This document shows, piece by piece, positions 7,248 to 16,637 of a stretch of 64,000 nucleotides of DNA. The notes under the pieces are model-generated. The model had not been told where the DNA came from and did no database searches. It worked only from the letters and a program-made list of their open reading frames with translations. Location: NCBI RefSeq assembly GCF_026810505.1, contig NZ_CP101750.1:4833924-4897923 (forward strand), written 5' to 3'. Position numbers and translations under genes: made by a program. Position 1 is the stretch's first letter. The number at the start of each line of letters is the position of its first letter. The stretch is from Streptomyces sp. Je 1-369. GTDB taxonomy: Bacteria > Actinomycetota > Actinomycetes > Streptomycetales > Streptomycetaceae.

Positions 7248-10064
7248 TTGTCCCCGACCAGCGAGACCGCACAGGGCGGCCGCCGACTCGTCATCGTCGA
7301 GTCGCCTGCCAAGGCGAAGACGATCAAGAGCTACCTCGGCCCCGGCTACGTAGTCGAGGCCAGCGTCGGGCACATCCGCGACCTCCCCAACGGCGCCGCG
7401 GAGGTGCCGGAGAAGTACACCGGCGAGGTCCGCCGCCTCGGCGTGGACGTCGAACACGACTTCCAGCCCATCTATGTCGTCAACGCCGACAAGAAGGCGC
7501 AGGTCAAGAAGCTCAAGGACCTCCTGAAGGAGTCCGACGAACTCTTCCTCGCCACCGATGAGGACCGCGAGGGCGAAGCCATCGCGTGGCACCTCCTCGA
7601 GGTCCTGAAGCCCAAGGTCCCCGTCCACCGCATGGTGTTCCACGAGATCACCAAGGACGCGATCCGCAGCGCCGTCGCCAACCCGCGCGAGCTCAACAAG
7701 CGCATGGTCGACGCCCAGGAGACCCGCCGCATCCTCGACCGTCTCTACGGCTACGAGGTCTCGCCGGTCCTCTGGAAGAAGGTCATGCCGCGCCTGTCGG
7801 CCGGCCGCGTGCAGTCCGTGGCCACCCGCCTCGTCGTCGAGCGGGAACGCGAGCGCATCGCCTTCCGCTCCGCCGAGTACTGGGACCTGACCGGCACCTT
7901 CGGCACCGGCCGCGCCGGTGACGCCTCCGACCCGTCGCAGCTCGTCGCCCGCCTCACCGCGGTCGACGGCAAGCGCATCGCGCAGGGCCGTGACTTCAAC
8001 TCCGTCGGACAGCTCAAGTCCGACACGCTGCACCTGGACGAGGCGAACGCCCGCGCGCTGGCCGCCGCCCTCCAGGACACCTCTTTCTCCGTGCGGTCGG
8101 TCGAGTCCAAGCCGTACCGCCGCTCGCCGTACGCCCCGTTCCGTACGACGACGATGCAGCAGGAGGCCTCGCGCAAGCTGGGCTTCGGCGCGAAGGCCAC
8201 CATGCAGGTGGCCCAGAAGCTGTACGAGAACGGCTTCATCACGTACATGCGTACGGACTCCACGACTCTGTCGGACACGGCGGTCACCGCAGCCCGTGCG
8301 CAGGTCACGCAGCTCTACGGCAGCGACTACCTGCCGGACAAGCCGCGCACGTACGCCGGGAAGGTCAAGAACGCCCAGGAGGCGCACGAGGCGATCCGCC
8401 CGTCAGGGGATCGTTTCCGCACGCCCGCCGAGACCGGTCTGACCGGCGACCAGTTCCGGCTCTACGAGCTCATCTGGAAGCGGACCGTCGCCTCCCAGAT
8501 GAAGGACGCGACGGGCAACTCCGTCACGGTCAAGATCGGCGGCCGCGCCTCCGACGGCCGCGACGCAGAGTTCAGCGCGTCCGGCAAGACCATCACCTTC
8601 CACGGCTTCCTCAAGGCGTACGTCGAGGGGGCCGACGACCCGAACGCCGAGCTGGACGACCGCGAGCGCAGGCTCCCGCAGGTCAACCAGGGCGACGCGC
8701 TCTCCGCCGACGAGATCTCGGTCGACGGCCACGCGACGAAGCCCCCGGCCCGCTACACCGAGGCCAGCCTCGTCAAGGAGCTCGAAGAGCGTGAGATCGG
8801 CCGCCCGTCGACGTACGCGTCGATCCTCGGCACGATCCTCGATCGCGGATACGTCTTCAAGAAGGGGACGGCCCTCGTGCCCTCCTTCCTGAGCTTCGCC
8901 GTGGTCAACCTGCTCGAAAAGCACTTCGGCCGCCTCGTCGACTACGACTTCACCGCCAGGATGGAGGACGACCTCGACCGCATCGCGCGGGGCGAGGCGC
9001 AGGCCGTGCCGTGGCTGCGGCGCTTCTACTTCGGCGAGGGCGAGGCCTCCGGCGGCGCCGCCGACGCGGGCAACGGCGACGGAGACCACCTCGGCGGCCT
9101 CAAGGAGCTCGTCACCGACCTCGGCGCGATCGACGCCCGCGAGGTGTCGTCCTTCCCCGTGGGCAACGACGTCGTGCTGCGCGTCGGGCGCTACGGCCCC
9201 TACATCGAGCGCGGCGAGCGCGACTCCGAGAACCACCAGCGCGCGGACGTCCCCGACGACCTGGCACCCGACGAGCTGACCGTCGAGTACGCGGAGGAGC
9301 TGCTCGCCAAGCCGAGCGGCGACTTCGAGCTGGGCGCGGACCCGCAGAGCGGCCACCAGATCGTCGCCAAGGACGGCCGCTACGGCCCGTACGTCACCGA
9401 GGTGCTCCCCGAGGGCACCCCGAAGACCGGCAAGAACGCGGTCAAGCCGCGTACGGCCTCCCTCTTCAAGACCATGTCCCTCGACACGGTCACTCTGGAG
9501 GACGCCCTCAAACTGATGTCCCTCCCGCGCGTGGTGGGTGCCGACGCGGAAGGCGTCGAGATCACCGCGCAGAACGGGCGGTACGGGCCGTACCTGAAGA
9601 AGGGCACCGACTCGCGCTCCATCGACACCGAGGAGCAGCTCTTCACCATCACGCTGGAAGAGGCCCTGGAGATCTACTCCAAGCCGAAGCAGCGTGGCCG
9701 CGCCGCCGCCAAGCCGCCCCTGAAGGAGCTCGGCGAGGACCCGGTCAGCAAGAAGCCGGTCGTCGTCAAGGACGGCCGCTTCGGGGCGTACGTCACGGAC
9801 GGCGAGACGAACGCGACGCTGCGGGCGGCCGACTCCGTCGAGGACATCACCCCGGAGCGGGGTTACGAGCTCCTCGCGGAGAAGCGGGCGAAGGGCCCCG
9901 CCAAGAAGACCGCGAAGAAGGCACCTGCCAAGAAGGCGCCCGCAAAGAAGACCGCCGCCAAGAAAACGGCGGCCAAGAAGACCACTGCCGCGAAGAAGAC
10001 CACTACCAAGAAGACTGCCGCCAAGAAGACGGCCGCTTCGAAGAGTGCTGCTTCGGAGGAGTGA
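7248..10064 (+). CDS. topA: DNA topoisomerase I (type IA)
   Basis: 938 aa from TTG 7248, preceded by GGAGAG; the protein then reads SPTSETAQGGRRLVIVESPAKAK, as in other Streptomyces TopA. The TOPRIM domain is at about 11-140 (acidic DEDREGE motif near residue 104). The catalytic tyrosine is in FITYMRTDST at Tyr333, followed by the rest of the type IA core to about 600. Several C-terminal repeats with a GRYGPY or GRFGAY signature (about 645-890) take the place of zinc fingers. The tail is Lys/Ala-rich (AKKTAAKKTTAAKK) and in streptomycetes aids processivity. It relaxes negative supercoils and is essential. Confidence 0.97.
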   Translation: MSPTSETAQGGRRLVIVESPAKAKTIKSYLGPGYVVEASVGHIRDLPNGAAEVPEKYTGEVRRLGVDVEHDFQPIYVVNADKKAQVKKLKDLLKESDELFLATDEDREGEAIAWHLLEVLKPKVPVHRMVFHEITKDAIRSAVANPRELNKRMVDAQETRRILDRLYGYEVSPVLWKKVMPRLSAGRVQSVATRLVVERERERIAFRSAEYWDLTGTFGTGRAGDASDPSQLVARLTAVDGKRIAQGRDFNSVGQLKSDTLHLDEANARALAAALQDTSFSVRSVESKPYRRSPYAPFRTTTMQQEASRKLGFGAKATMQVAQKLYENGFITYMRTDSTTLSDTAVTAARAQVTQLYGSDYLPDKPRTYAGKVKNAQEAHEAIRPSGDRFRTPAETGLTGDQFRLYELIWKRTVASQMKDATGNSVTVKIGGRASDGRDAEFSASGKTITFHGFLKAYVEGADDPNAELDDRERRLPQVNQGDALSADEISVDGHATKPPARYTEASLVKELEEREIGRPSTYASILGTILDRGYVFKKGTALVPSFLSFAVVNLLEKHFGRLVDYDFTARMEDDLDRIARGEAQAVPWLRRFYFGEGEASGGAADAGNGDGDHLGGLKELVTDLGAIDAREVSSFPVGNDVVLRVGRYGPYIERGERDSENHQRADVPDDLAPDELTVEYAEELLAKPSGDFELGADPQSGHQIVAKDGRYGPYVTEVLPEGTPKTGKNAVKPRTASLFKTMSLDTVTLEDALKLMSLPRVVGADAEGVEITAQNGRYGPYLKKGTDSRSIDTEEQLFTITLEEALEIYSKPKQRGRAAAKPPLKELGEDPVSKKPVVVKDGRFGAYVTDGETNATLRAADSVEDITPERGYELLAEKRAKGPAKKTAKKAPAKKAPAKKTAAKKTAAKKTTAAKKTTTKKTAAKKTAASKSAASEE

Positions 10065-10165
10065 CACCGCTGCCCCGTGGGTGCCCCAGGGCTCCCATAC
10101 CGGGAGCCACCCGGACCTGACGGTCGTTTGTTCGGGTGGCTCGGCGGGGAGTCGGTCCGTCCAGA

Positions 10166-10180
10166 TAGGCTGGACGGATG
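10166..10180 (+). promoter_or_regulatory. Putative leaderless promoter -10 for the MFS-tmk gene
   Basis: TAGGCT at 10166-10171 lies 6 nt before the ATG at 10178. There is no ribosome binding site and no clear -35. Confidence 0.45.
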
Positions 10181-13100
10181 ACGCGTGCCGAGCAGCCAAC
10201 GGCCGGAAACCCGGCCCCCGACGACGCCCTGGTCGCAGATTCCCGAGAGCGTGCCGTCCGCGCCTTGCTGCGCGTACCGCAGCTGAAGAGGTTGTGGAGC
10301 GCCCATCTCGTCGGCAGTGTCGGCGACGCGCTCGCGCTCCTCGTCCTGGTGATCCTCGCGCTCCAGTCGGCCATCGCCGAAGCCGCCTTCGGAGGCGGCT
10401 ATCGGGGTGTCGCCTTCGCCGTGACCGCCGTCTTCGGAGCACGCGTCCTCGCGACGCTGCTCTTCGGGGCGGTGCTGTTGGGACCGCTCACCTCGCTCAC
10501 CTCCCCGGACGGACCGCTCGACCGCCGCTGGACCATGGTCGGCGCCGACGGAGTGCGTGCCGCGCTCCTCGTCGTCGCACCCCTGTGGATCGACTGGACC
10601 CCGGACAACGCCCTCGCGATGATCCTGGTGACGTCCTTCGTCATCGGCGTCGCCGAGCGCTTCTGGACCGTCGCCAAGGAGAGCGCGGCGCCCGCGCTGC
10701 TGCCCGCACCGCCCCTGGAGGGCGCGACGGTACGGCCGCTGCCGGACCACATGGACGCGCTGCGGCGCCTGTCCCTGCGTACGGGATTCCTCGCGCTGCC
10801 CCTCGCGGCCGCGACCCTCGTCGCCATCACCCTCATCGGCAACCTGCTCGGCGCGGGCCTCGACTGGTTCGAGCTCCACCAAGCCGGACTGGCCTCCTTC
10901 GTGGCGGCCGGACTCTTCGCCGCGTCGCTGTCGATCCTGTACCTCCTCGAACTTCCCCGTACGCAGACGCCCCGCGCCCGCAGCCCGCTCGAGGGGCTGC
11001 GCAGGCCGCGTACCGGCACCGGCACCGACAAGGGCCGCACCGGCGCCATCTCGCTGTTCGTCGCGGCCTGCGCCGCCGTCACGGGGGCCATCGCGGCCGC
11101 CGTCGCCGTCGCCGTGCTGCACGCCAAGGACCTGGGCGGCGGACCCGTCACATACGGCCTGATCGTCCTCGCCCTGACCGGCGGCACCGCCGTCGGCATC
11201 CGCACCGCGCCGTCCCTGCTGCCCACGCTCTCGCGCCGCAGGCTGCTCGCCCTCGCCATCGCCCTCACCGGCATCGCGCTGCTCGCCGCGGGCCTCGTGC
11301 CCGACGTGACGACCGTGCTGCTGCTCCTGGCCCTCGCGGGGGTCTGCGCGGGCGTCGCCGCGAACATCGGCCACGCGCTGCTGGACCAGGAGGTCGAGGA
11401 CTACCGCAGGGCCCGTACGACGGAACACCTCCACGCGGTCGTACGCCTCACCCTCGCGCTCGGCGCGCTGATCGCCCCGGTGGTGGCCGCCGCGATCGGG
11501 CCGCACCGGATGGTCAACGGCAAGTTCGTCTTCGACCACGGCGGCGCCGCGTTCACGCTCATGCTGGTCGGCGCCCTGCTCCTGCCGGTGGCCGCGCTGG
11601 TCCTCGCCAAGGCCGACGACCGGCAGGGCGTCCCCCTCCGGCACGACCTCCTTGACGCGCTGCGCGGCGGCGACGACCCGGCGCAGGCGCCCTGCGCCAC
11701 CGGCTTCTTCATCGCCCTTGAGGGCGGCGACGGCGCCGGCAAGTCGACGCAGGCCGAAGCGCTCGCCGAGTGGATCCGCGCCAAGGGCCACGAAGTCGTC
11801 GTCACGCGCGAGCCGGGGGCCACGCCCGTCGGCAAGCGGCTGCGCTCGATCCTCCTCGACGTCTCGTCGGCCGGTCTCTCGCACCGTGCCGAAGCGCTCC
11901 TGTACGCCGCCGACCGCGCGGAGCACGTCGACACCGTCGTGCGCCCCGCCCTCGAACGCGGCGCCGTGGTCATCTCCGACCGCTACATCGACTCGTCCGT
12001 CGCCTACCAGGGCGCAGGACGTGACCTGTCGCCGACCGAGATCGCCCGCATCAACCGCTGGGCGACCGGCGGTCTCGTACCGAACCTGACGTGCCTGCTC
12101 GACGTGTCGCCCGAGGCTGCCCGCGAGCGGTTCACGGAGGCCCCCGACCGACTGGAGTCGGAGCCCGCCGAGTTCCACGCGCGCGTGCGTTCCGGATTCC
12201 TCACGCTCGCCGCCGCCGACCCCGGGCGGTACCTGATCGTCGACGCCTCCCAGGAGCCGGAGGCGGTCACGACCGTGATCCGGCACCGGCTCGACCTCGT
12301 ACTGCCCCTCTCCGAAGCCGAGGTGAAGGCACAGGAGGAGGCCCGCAAGGCCGCCGAGGAGGAAGCCAGGCGCAAGGCCGAGGAAGAGGCCGCGCGCAAG
12401 GCCGAGGAGGAGCGCCTCGAGCGCGAGCGCCAGGAGCAGCTCGCCAAGCTCCGTGCCGAGGAGGAGGAGCGCAAGCGGCGCGAGCTGGAGGAGGCCCAGC
12501 GCCGCGAGGCCGAGCGGCAGGCCGAGGAGGCCAGGAAGCGTGCCGAGGAGGCACGGCGCAAGGCCGAGGGGGAGAAGGCCAGGCTCCTCGCCGAGGAGAA
12601 GGTGCGGGCGGCCGAGGAGGCGCGGCGCAAGCGCGAGGCCGAGGAAGAGGCGCGGCTGCGCGCGGAGGCGGAGCAGCGGCGGCTCGAGAAGCAGCGGAAG
12701 GCCGAGGAGGCGCTGCTGCGGGCTGAGGAGGCGCGGCGGCTCGCGGCGGCCTCTGCGGCTGCGGCGACGGCTGCGGCGGCTCCGGAGCGGAAGAGGCCGA
12801 CGCCTGTGCGTAAGCCGGCGGCGGCCGCTGAAAAGAAGGCCCCAGCTCCTGAGCGGGACGCTCCTGCTCCCGAGCAGAAGGCTGCGGCCGAGCCGTCCGT
12901 ACCCGACAACGAGACCACCGTGCCGACGCCGGTGGTGAAGCCCCCGTCCGGAGCCACCGACGAGACGGCCGTGCTGCCTGCGGTCGGGACCGGGACCGGT
13001 GACGGTGCCGATGCCGGGGTCGAGGGTCCGAGCGCGGAGGACACCGCGGTGCTGCCGCGGGCGACCGAGCCCGCGGGCGCCGCGGACGAGACGGCCGTGC

Positions 13101-13393
13101 TGCCTGCCGTGGGGCAGGACAAGGTGCCGCCGGGGTACTTCCGGGACGAGCGACCCGCCGCCGAGCCCGCGTCCTCGCTCGACGGTGCCAACGACCGGAC
13201 CCGTGAGCTGCCGCAGGTCGACGAGCACGGCGTGCCCCGGCACGCGGGCTCCGACTGGGCCGAGGAGACGCCGCTCGACGACCTGCCGTCGCTCGCGGAC
13301 GAACTGCTCGGGTCGCACGAGGACGCGGACGACGACGCCGCGGGTGACGACGACGGCGACCGGCGGAAGCGGCGCGGTCGGCGAGGCCGCTGA
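10178..13393 (+). CDS. tmk: MFS-like membrane domain fused to thymidylate kinase and a coiled-coil tail
   Basis: 1071 aa. Residues about 30-490 form a polytopic MFS-like module (many Leu/Ala/Val helices from LWSAHLVGSVGDALALL onward). Residues about 507-712 form a complete dTMP kinase: P-loop EGGDGAGKST near 514-523, the DR(Y/H) motif in VISDRYIDSS, and the lid region AYQGAGRDL. Residues about 714-880 are an uninterrupted Glu/Ala/Arg/Lys helix, clearly a coiled coil. The last 190 residues are Pro/Glu/Asp-rich with repeated TAVLP motifs. dTMP kinase makes dTDP for DNA synthesis; the fusion would tether it to the membrane. The same fusion occurs at this locus in other streptomycetes. Whether the MFS part transports anything is unknown. 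Confidence 0.93.
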   Translation: MTRAEQPTAGNPAPDDALVADSRERAVRALLRVPQLKRLWSAHLVGSVGDALALLVLVILALQSAIAEAAFGGGYRGVAFAVTAVFGARVLATLLFGAVLLGPLTSLTSPDGPLDRRWTMVGADGVRAALLVVAPLWIDWTPDNALAMILVTSFVIGVAERFWTVAKESAAPALLPAPPLEGATVRPLPDHMDALRRLSLRTGFLALPLAAATLVAITLIGNLLGAGLDWFELHQAGLASFVAAGLFAASLSILYLLELPRTQTPRARSPLEGLRRPRTGTGTDKGRTGAISLFVAACAAVTGAIAAAVAVAVLHAKDLGGGPVTYGLIVLALTGGTAVGIRTAPSLLPTLSRRRLLALAIALTGIALLAAGLVPDVTTVLLLLALAGVCAGVAANIGHALLDQEVEDYRRARTTEHLHAVVRLTLALGALIAPVVAAAIGPHRMVNGKFVFDHGGAAFTLMLVGALLLPVAALVLAKADDRQGVPLRHDLLDALRGGDDPAQAPCATGFFIALEGGDGAGKSTQAEALAEWIRAKGHEVVVTREPGATPVGKRLRSILLDVSSAGLSHRAEALLYAADRAEHVDTVVRPALERGAVVISDRYIDSSVAYQGAGRDLSPTEIARINRWATGGLVPNLTCLLDVSPEAARERFTEAPDRLESEPAEFHARVRSGFLTLAAADPGRYLIVDASQEPEAVTTVIRHRLDLVLPLSEAEVKAQEEARKAAEEEARRKAEEEAARKAEEERLERERQEQLAKLRAEEEERKRRELEEAQRREAERQAEEARKRAEEARRKAEGEKARLLAEEKVRAAEEARRKREAEEEARLRAEAEQRRLEKQRKAEEALLRAEEARRLAAASAAAATAAAAPERKRPTPVRKPAAAAEKKAPAPERDAPAPEQKAAAEPSVPDNETTVPTPVVKPPSGATDETAVLPAVGTGTGDGADAGVEGPSAEDTAVLPRATEPAGAADETAVLPAVGQDKVPPGYFRDERPAAEPASSLDGANDRTRELPQVDEHGVPRHAGSDWAEETPLDDLPSLADELLGSHEDADDDAAGDDDGDRRKRRGRRGR

Positions 13394-13451
13394 GCACGTC
13401 GCTGAAGGTCCGGGCCGGATTGTCAGAGGCGTCCCGCACAATGGCAGTCCG

Positions 13452-13490
13452 GCGGATCGGTCCAGCGGATCGGTCCGGCGGATCGGTCCG
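13452..13490. repeat. Three perfect 13-bp tandem repeats
   Basis: Three adjacent units of GCGGATCGGTCC plus A or G (13452, 13465, 13478) in the 136-bp gap between tmk and holB, just before the holB leader. Confidence 0.9.
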
Positions 13491-13529
13491 GTGGAACAGC
13501 AGCAGAACGCGGCGTAAGGCGGTGACCCC

Positions 13530-14735
13530 ATGAGCGTGTGGGACGACCTGGTGGGGCAGGAGCGGGTGAGCGAGCAGCTGGGCGCCGCCGCCCGGGACGC
13601 CGACGCGCTGGTGACCGCGGTCAGTACGGACACGCCGCCTCCGGAGTCGTCGAAGATGACGCACGCCTGGCTGTTCACGGGCCCGCCCGGCTCCGGACGG
13701 GCCACCGCCGCGCGGGCCTTCGCCGCCGCCCTGCAGTGCACCAGCCCGGACCGCGCGCTCGGCGGCGCCCCCGGCTGCGGCTTCTGCGACGGCTGCCACA
13801 CCAGCCTGATCGGCACCCACGCCGACGTGGAAGTGGTCCGCACGGACATGCTCTCCATCGGCGTGAAGGAGACCCGCGACCTCGTCAGGCGCGCCCAGTT
13901 GTCGCCCGCTGTGGGCCGGTGGCAGGTCATCGTCCTTGAGGATGCCGACCGCCTCACCGAGGGCGCGGGGAACGTCCTCCTGAAGGCAGTCGAAGAACCC
14001 GCCCCCCGCACGGTGTGGCTGCTCTGCGCGCCCTCCCTGGAGGACGTGCTGCCGACCATCCGTTCGCGCTGCCGGCACCTGACGCTGCGTACACCTCCGG
14101 TGGACGCGGTCGCCGACGTGCTCGTACGCAGGGACGGCATCGAGCCGAACGTGGCGGCTGCCGCGGCGCGTGCCACGCAGGGGCACATCGACCGGGCCCG
14201 GCGCCTTGCGACCGACCCACGCGCGCGTGAGCGCAGGAACGCCGTCCTGAAGCTGCCGCTGCGGGTGGAGGAGATCGGCGGCTGCCTGAAGGCCGCGCAG
14301 GAGCTGATCGACACGGCGGCCGAGGACGCGAAGCAGGTCGCCGAGGAGGTCGACGTCAAGGAGACCGAGGACCTGAAGGCGGCGCTCGGCGCGGCGCAGG
14401 GCGGTCGGATGCCGCGCGGTACGGCCGGGGCGATGAAGGAGCTGGAGGACAGGCAGAAGCGGCGCAGGACGCGTACGCAGCGGGACAGCCTCGACCTCGC
14501 GCTCACCGACCTGACCGCGCTCTACAGAGACGTGCTCGCCCTGCAGCTCGGCTCGCAGGTGGCCATCGCCAACACGGAGGTCCAGGACATGCTGCAGCGC
14601 CTGGCCCTGGCCGCGGCGCCCGAGGCCACGCTCCGCCGCATCGAGGCGATCAGTGCCTGCCGTACGGCCCTCGACCGCAATGTGGCGCCGCTGCTCGCGG
14701 TCGAGGCGATGACGGTGGCGCTGCGGGCGGGCTGA
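13530..14735 (+). CDS. holB: DNA polymerase III subunit delta prime
   Basis: 401-aa clamp-loader subunit of the AAA+ family. It begins with the family-typical WDDLVGQERVSEQL. The Walker A region is GPPGSGRAT, with Arg replacing the P-loop lysine, as expected because delta prime does not hydrolyse ATP. A four-cysteine zinc module (CTSPDRALGGAPGCGFCDGC, about residues 70-89) is present, followed by the arginine-finger region and the C-terminal collar domain. It works with DnaX and HolA to load the beta clamp. ATG at 13530 is preceded by AAGGCGG. It is in the same direction as tmk, the common pairing. Confidence 0.95.
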   Translation: MSVWDDLVGQERVSEQLGAAARDADALVTAVSTDTPPPESSKMTHAWLFTGPPGSGRATAARAFAAALQCTSPDRALGGAPGCGFCDGCHTSLIGTHADVEVVRTDMLSIGVKETRDLVRRAQLSPAVGRWQVIVLEDADRLTEGAGNVLLKAVEEPAPRTVWLLCAPSLEDVLPTIRSRCRHLTLRTPPVDAVADVLVRRDGIEPNVAAAAARATQGHIDRARRLATDPRARERRNAVLKLPLRVEEIGGCLKAAQELIDTAAEDAKQVAEEVDVKETEDLKAALGAAQGGRMPRGTAGAMKELEDRQKRRRTRTQRDSLDLALTDLTALYRDVLALQLGSQVAIANTEVQDMLQRLALAAAPEATLRRIEAISACRTALDRNVAPLLAVEAMTVALRAG

Positions 14736-14795
14736 ACGGCTTCACGGCGGGGGTGGATCGACGACTGACGTCGCGTCACTCGTACGAGTGCGATG

Positions 14796-14834
14796 TGTGA
14801 CCGTCCGCGTGCGGAGAGTTAGTCTCGCGGGATG
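14796..14834 (+). promoter_or_regulatory. Putative leaderless promoter of the S33 peptidase gene
   Basis: TAGTCT at 14820-14825 lies 6 nt before the ATG at 14832. TGTGAC at 14796-14801, 18 bp upstream of the -10, is an acceptable -35. No ribosome binding site lies between. Confidence 0.5.
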
Positions 14835-16427
14835 GACATCAGCAGTCGCGGTCGCAGCGGTCGCCCCCGTAACAGTCGCCGCAGCCGTCATCTCCCCCTC
14901 CGTACGGGCGGCATCCTGCTCGTGGCCGCGGGGCTGCTCATCTCCGGCTGTTCGAGCGGGAGTTCACCGGTGGAGGCCTCGCTGGCGTCGCTGTCCCGCT
15001 CGACACCGGCGGAACTCTCCCCGTACTACGGGCAGAAGCTGAGCTGGCGCGACTGCGGTGCGCCCGGGTTCCAGTGCACGTCGATGAAGGTCCCGCTCGA
15101 CTACGCGAGGCCCGCGGCGGGCGACATCCAGCTGGCGGTCTCCCGCAAGCAGGCCACCAAGAAGAAGGGCCGGCTCGGTTCGCTCCTGGTCAACCCGGGT
15201 GGGCCGGGCGGCTCGGCGATCGGGTACCTCCAGTCGTACGCGGCCCTCGGCTACCCCGCGGAGGTCCGCGCCCGCTACGACATGGTGGCCGTCGACCCGC
15301 GCGGCGTGGCCCGCAGCGAGCCCGTGACGTGCCTCGAAGGCGAGCGCATGGACGCGTACACGCAGACCGACGTCACCCCGGACGACCCCCACGAGACCGA
15401 CGCCCTGCGCACGGCCTTCCAGTCGTTCGCGTCCGGCTGCAAGGAGCGGTCGGCGAAGGTCCTGCCGCACGTCTCCACGGTCGAGGCGGCCCGCGACATG
15501 GATGTCCTGCGGTCGGTGCTCGGTGACGGGAAGCTGTCGTACGTAGGCGCGTCGTACGGGACGTTCCTCGGTGCGACGTATGCGGAGCTGTACCCGGAGC
15601 GGGTGGGCCGGCTGGTCCTGGACGGCGCGATGGACCCGTCGCTGCCCGCGCGCCGCATGAACCGCGACCAGACCGCCGGCTTCGAGACGGCGTTCCGGTC
15701 CTTCGCGAAGGACTGCGCGTCGAAGGGCCAGGAGTGTCCCCTGGGTGCGGGGAGCCCCGAGGACGCGGGCAAGCGCCTCAAGGCGTTCTTCGGCGAGCTG
15801 GACCGTCAGCCGCTGCTCATCGGGGGGAGCGGCGGCAGGCGGCTCGGCGAGGCGCTGGCCACGACGGGCGTGATCGCGGCGATGTACGACGAGGCGGGCT
15901 GGCCCCAGCTGCGGGACGCGCTCACGTCGGCGATGAAGAACAAGGACGGCTCGGGCCTGCTCGCCCTCTCCGACGGCTACTACGAGCGGGACGGCGACGG
16001 AAAGTACGCGAACCTGATGTTCGCCAACGCGGCCGTGAACTGCCTGGACCTCCCGCCCGCCTTCGCGTCCCCCGCGGAGGTCGAGAAGGGCGTCCCGGCG
16101 TTCAAGGAGGCCTCGCCGGTCTTCGGCGAGGGCCTCGCCTGGTCCTCGCTGAACTGCGCGTACTGGCCGGTGCGGGCCACGGGCAAGGCGCACCGCATCG
16201 AGGCGAAGGGCGCGGCGCCGATCCTGGTAGCCGGCACGACCCGCGACCCGGCGACCCCCTACCGCTGGGCCCAGGCCCTCGCCTCCCAGCTCTCCTCCGG
16301 CCGCCTCCTCACCTACGAGGGCGACGGCCACACGGCGTACGGCCGCGGCAGCGAGTGCGTCGACTCGACGATCAATGCGTACCTCCTGGAGGGCACCGTC
16401 CCGAAGGACGGAAAGCGCTGCTCATAG
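14832..16427 (+). CDS. Secreted lipoprotein alpha/beta-hydrolase, tripeptidyl aminopeptidase family (S33)
   Basis: 531 aa. The N terminus is Arg-rich, then a hydrophobic core and lipobox LISGC (Cys near residue 39), so the enzyme is exported and membrane-anchored. It has an alpha/beta-hydrolase core with oxyanion segment VNPGGPGGSA, the nucleophile elbow GASYGTFLG (Ser), and a C-terminal TAP-like domain carrying the acid and histidine (AGTTRDPATP, EGDGHTAYG). This arrangement is that of Streptomyces SlpD/SlpE and tripeptidyl aminopeptidases, which remove N-terminal peptides from extracellular proteins. From memory it corresponds to SCO3540. ATG is used at 14832, apparently without a leader. 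Last gene of the first core block. Confidence 0.93.
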   Translation: MDISSRGRSGRPRNSRRSRHLPLRTGGILLVAAGLLISGCSSGSSPVEASLASLSRSTPAELSPYYGQKLSWRDCGAPGFQCTSMKVPLDYARPAAGDIQLAVSRKQATKKKGRLGSLLVNPGGPGGSAIGYLQSYAALGYPAEVRARYDMVAVDPRGVARSEPVTCLEGERMDAYTQTDVTPDDPHETDALRTAFQSFASGCKERSAKVLPHVSTVEAARDMDVLRSVLGDGKLSYVGASYGTFLGATYAELYPERVGRLVLDGAMDPSLPARRMNRDQTAGFETAFRSFAKDCASKGQECPLGAGSPEDAGKRLKAFFGELDRQPLLIGGSGGRRLGEALATTGVIAAMYDEAGWPQLRDALTSAMKNKDGSGLLALSDGYYERDGDGKYANLMFANAAVNCLDLPPAFASPAEVEKGVPAFKEASPVFGEGLAWSSLNCAYWPVRATGKAHRIEAKGAAPILVAGTTRDPATPYRWAQALASQLSSGRLLTYEGDGHTAYGRGSECVDSTINAYLLEGTVPKDGKRCS

Positions 16428-16511
16428 CCGCCCGCAGGGGGTGTGCGGAGCACTCTGAAAAACTGTGTAGACTTGGCCGCGTTGCTGATCGCACGATGGT
16501 GCGGACGGCGC

Positions 16512-16585
16512 GCCGCCTTAGCTCAGATGGCCAGAGCAACGCACTCGTAATGCGTAGGTCTCGGGTTCGAATCCCGAAGGCGGCT
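16512..16585 (+). tRNA. tRNA-Thr (anticodon CGT)
   Basis: A full cloverleaf can be drawn. The acceptor stem is GCCGCCT/AGGCGGC (16512-16518 with 16578-16584). The D arm is GCTC-GAGC. The anticodon stem ACGCA/TGCGT holds loop CTCGTAA with anticodon CGT (codon ACG). The T arm is CGGGTTCGAATCCCG. The discriminator is T, and CCA is not encoded. It marks the end of the conserved block and the start of strain-variable DNA. Confidence 0.97.
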
Positions 16586-16592
16586 CATCTGG

Positions 16593-16632
16593 AACCCCAG
16601 GTCAGATCCAATCTGACCTGGGGTTTTCTGTG
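16593..16632 (+). terminator. Terminator of tRNA-Thr
   Basis: A perfect 15-bp stem AACCCCAGGTCAGAT / ATCTGACCTGGGGTT around a 3-nt loop CCA starts eight bases after the tRNA and runs into TTCTGTGTTT. It also separates the tRNA from the convergent LysR gene. Confidence 0.9.
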
Positions 16633-16637
16633 TTTGG

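Noticed and set aside
13452..13490. CRISPR-like short tandem repeats
   Set aside because: 13-bp units are directly adjacent with no spacers and no cas genes; simple tandem repeat.
9863..14506. 1547-aa minus-strand open frame across tmk and holB
   Set aside because: Shadow of GC-rich codon bias opposite topA, tmk and holB; low-complexity Arg/Ser/Ala, no domain.
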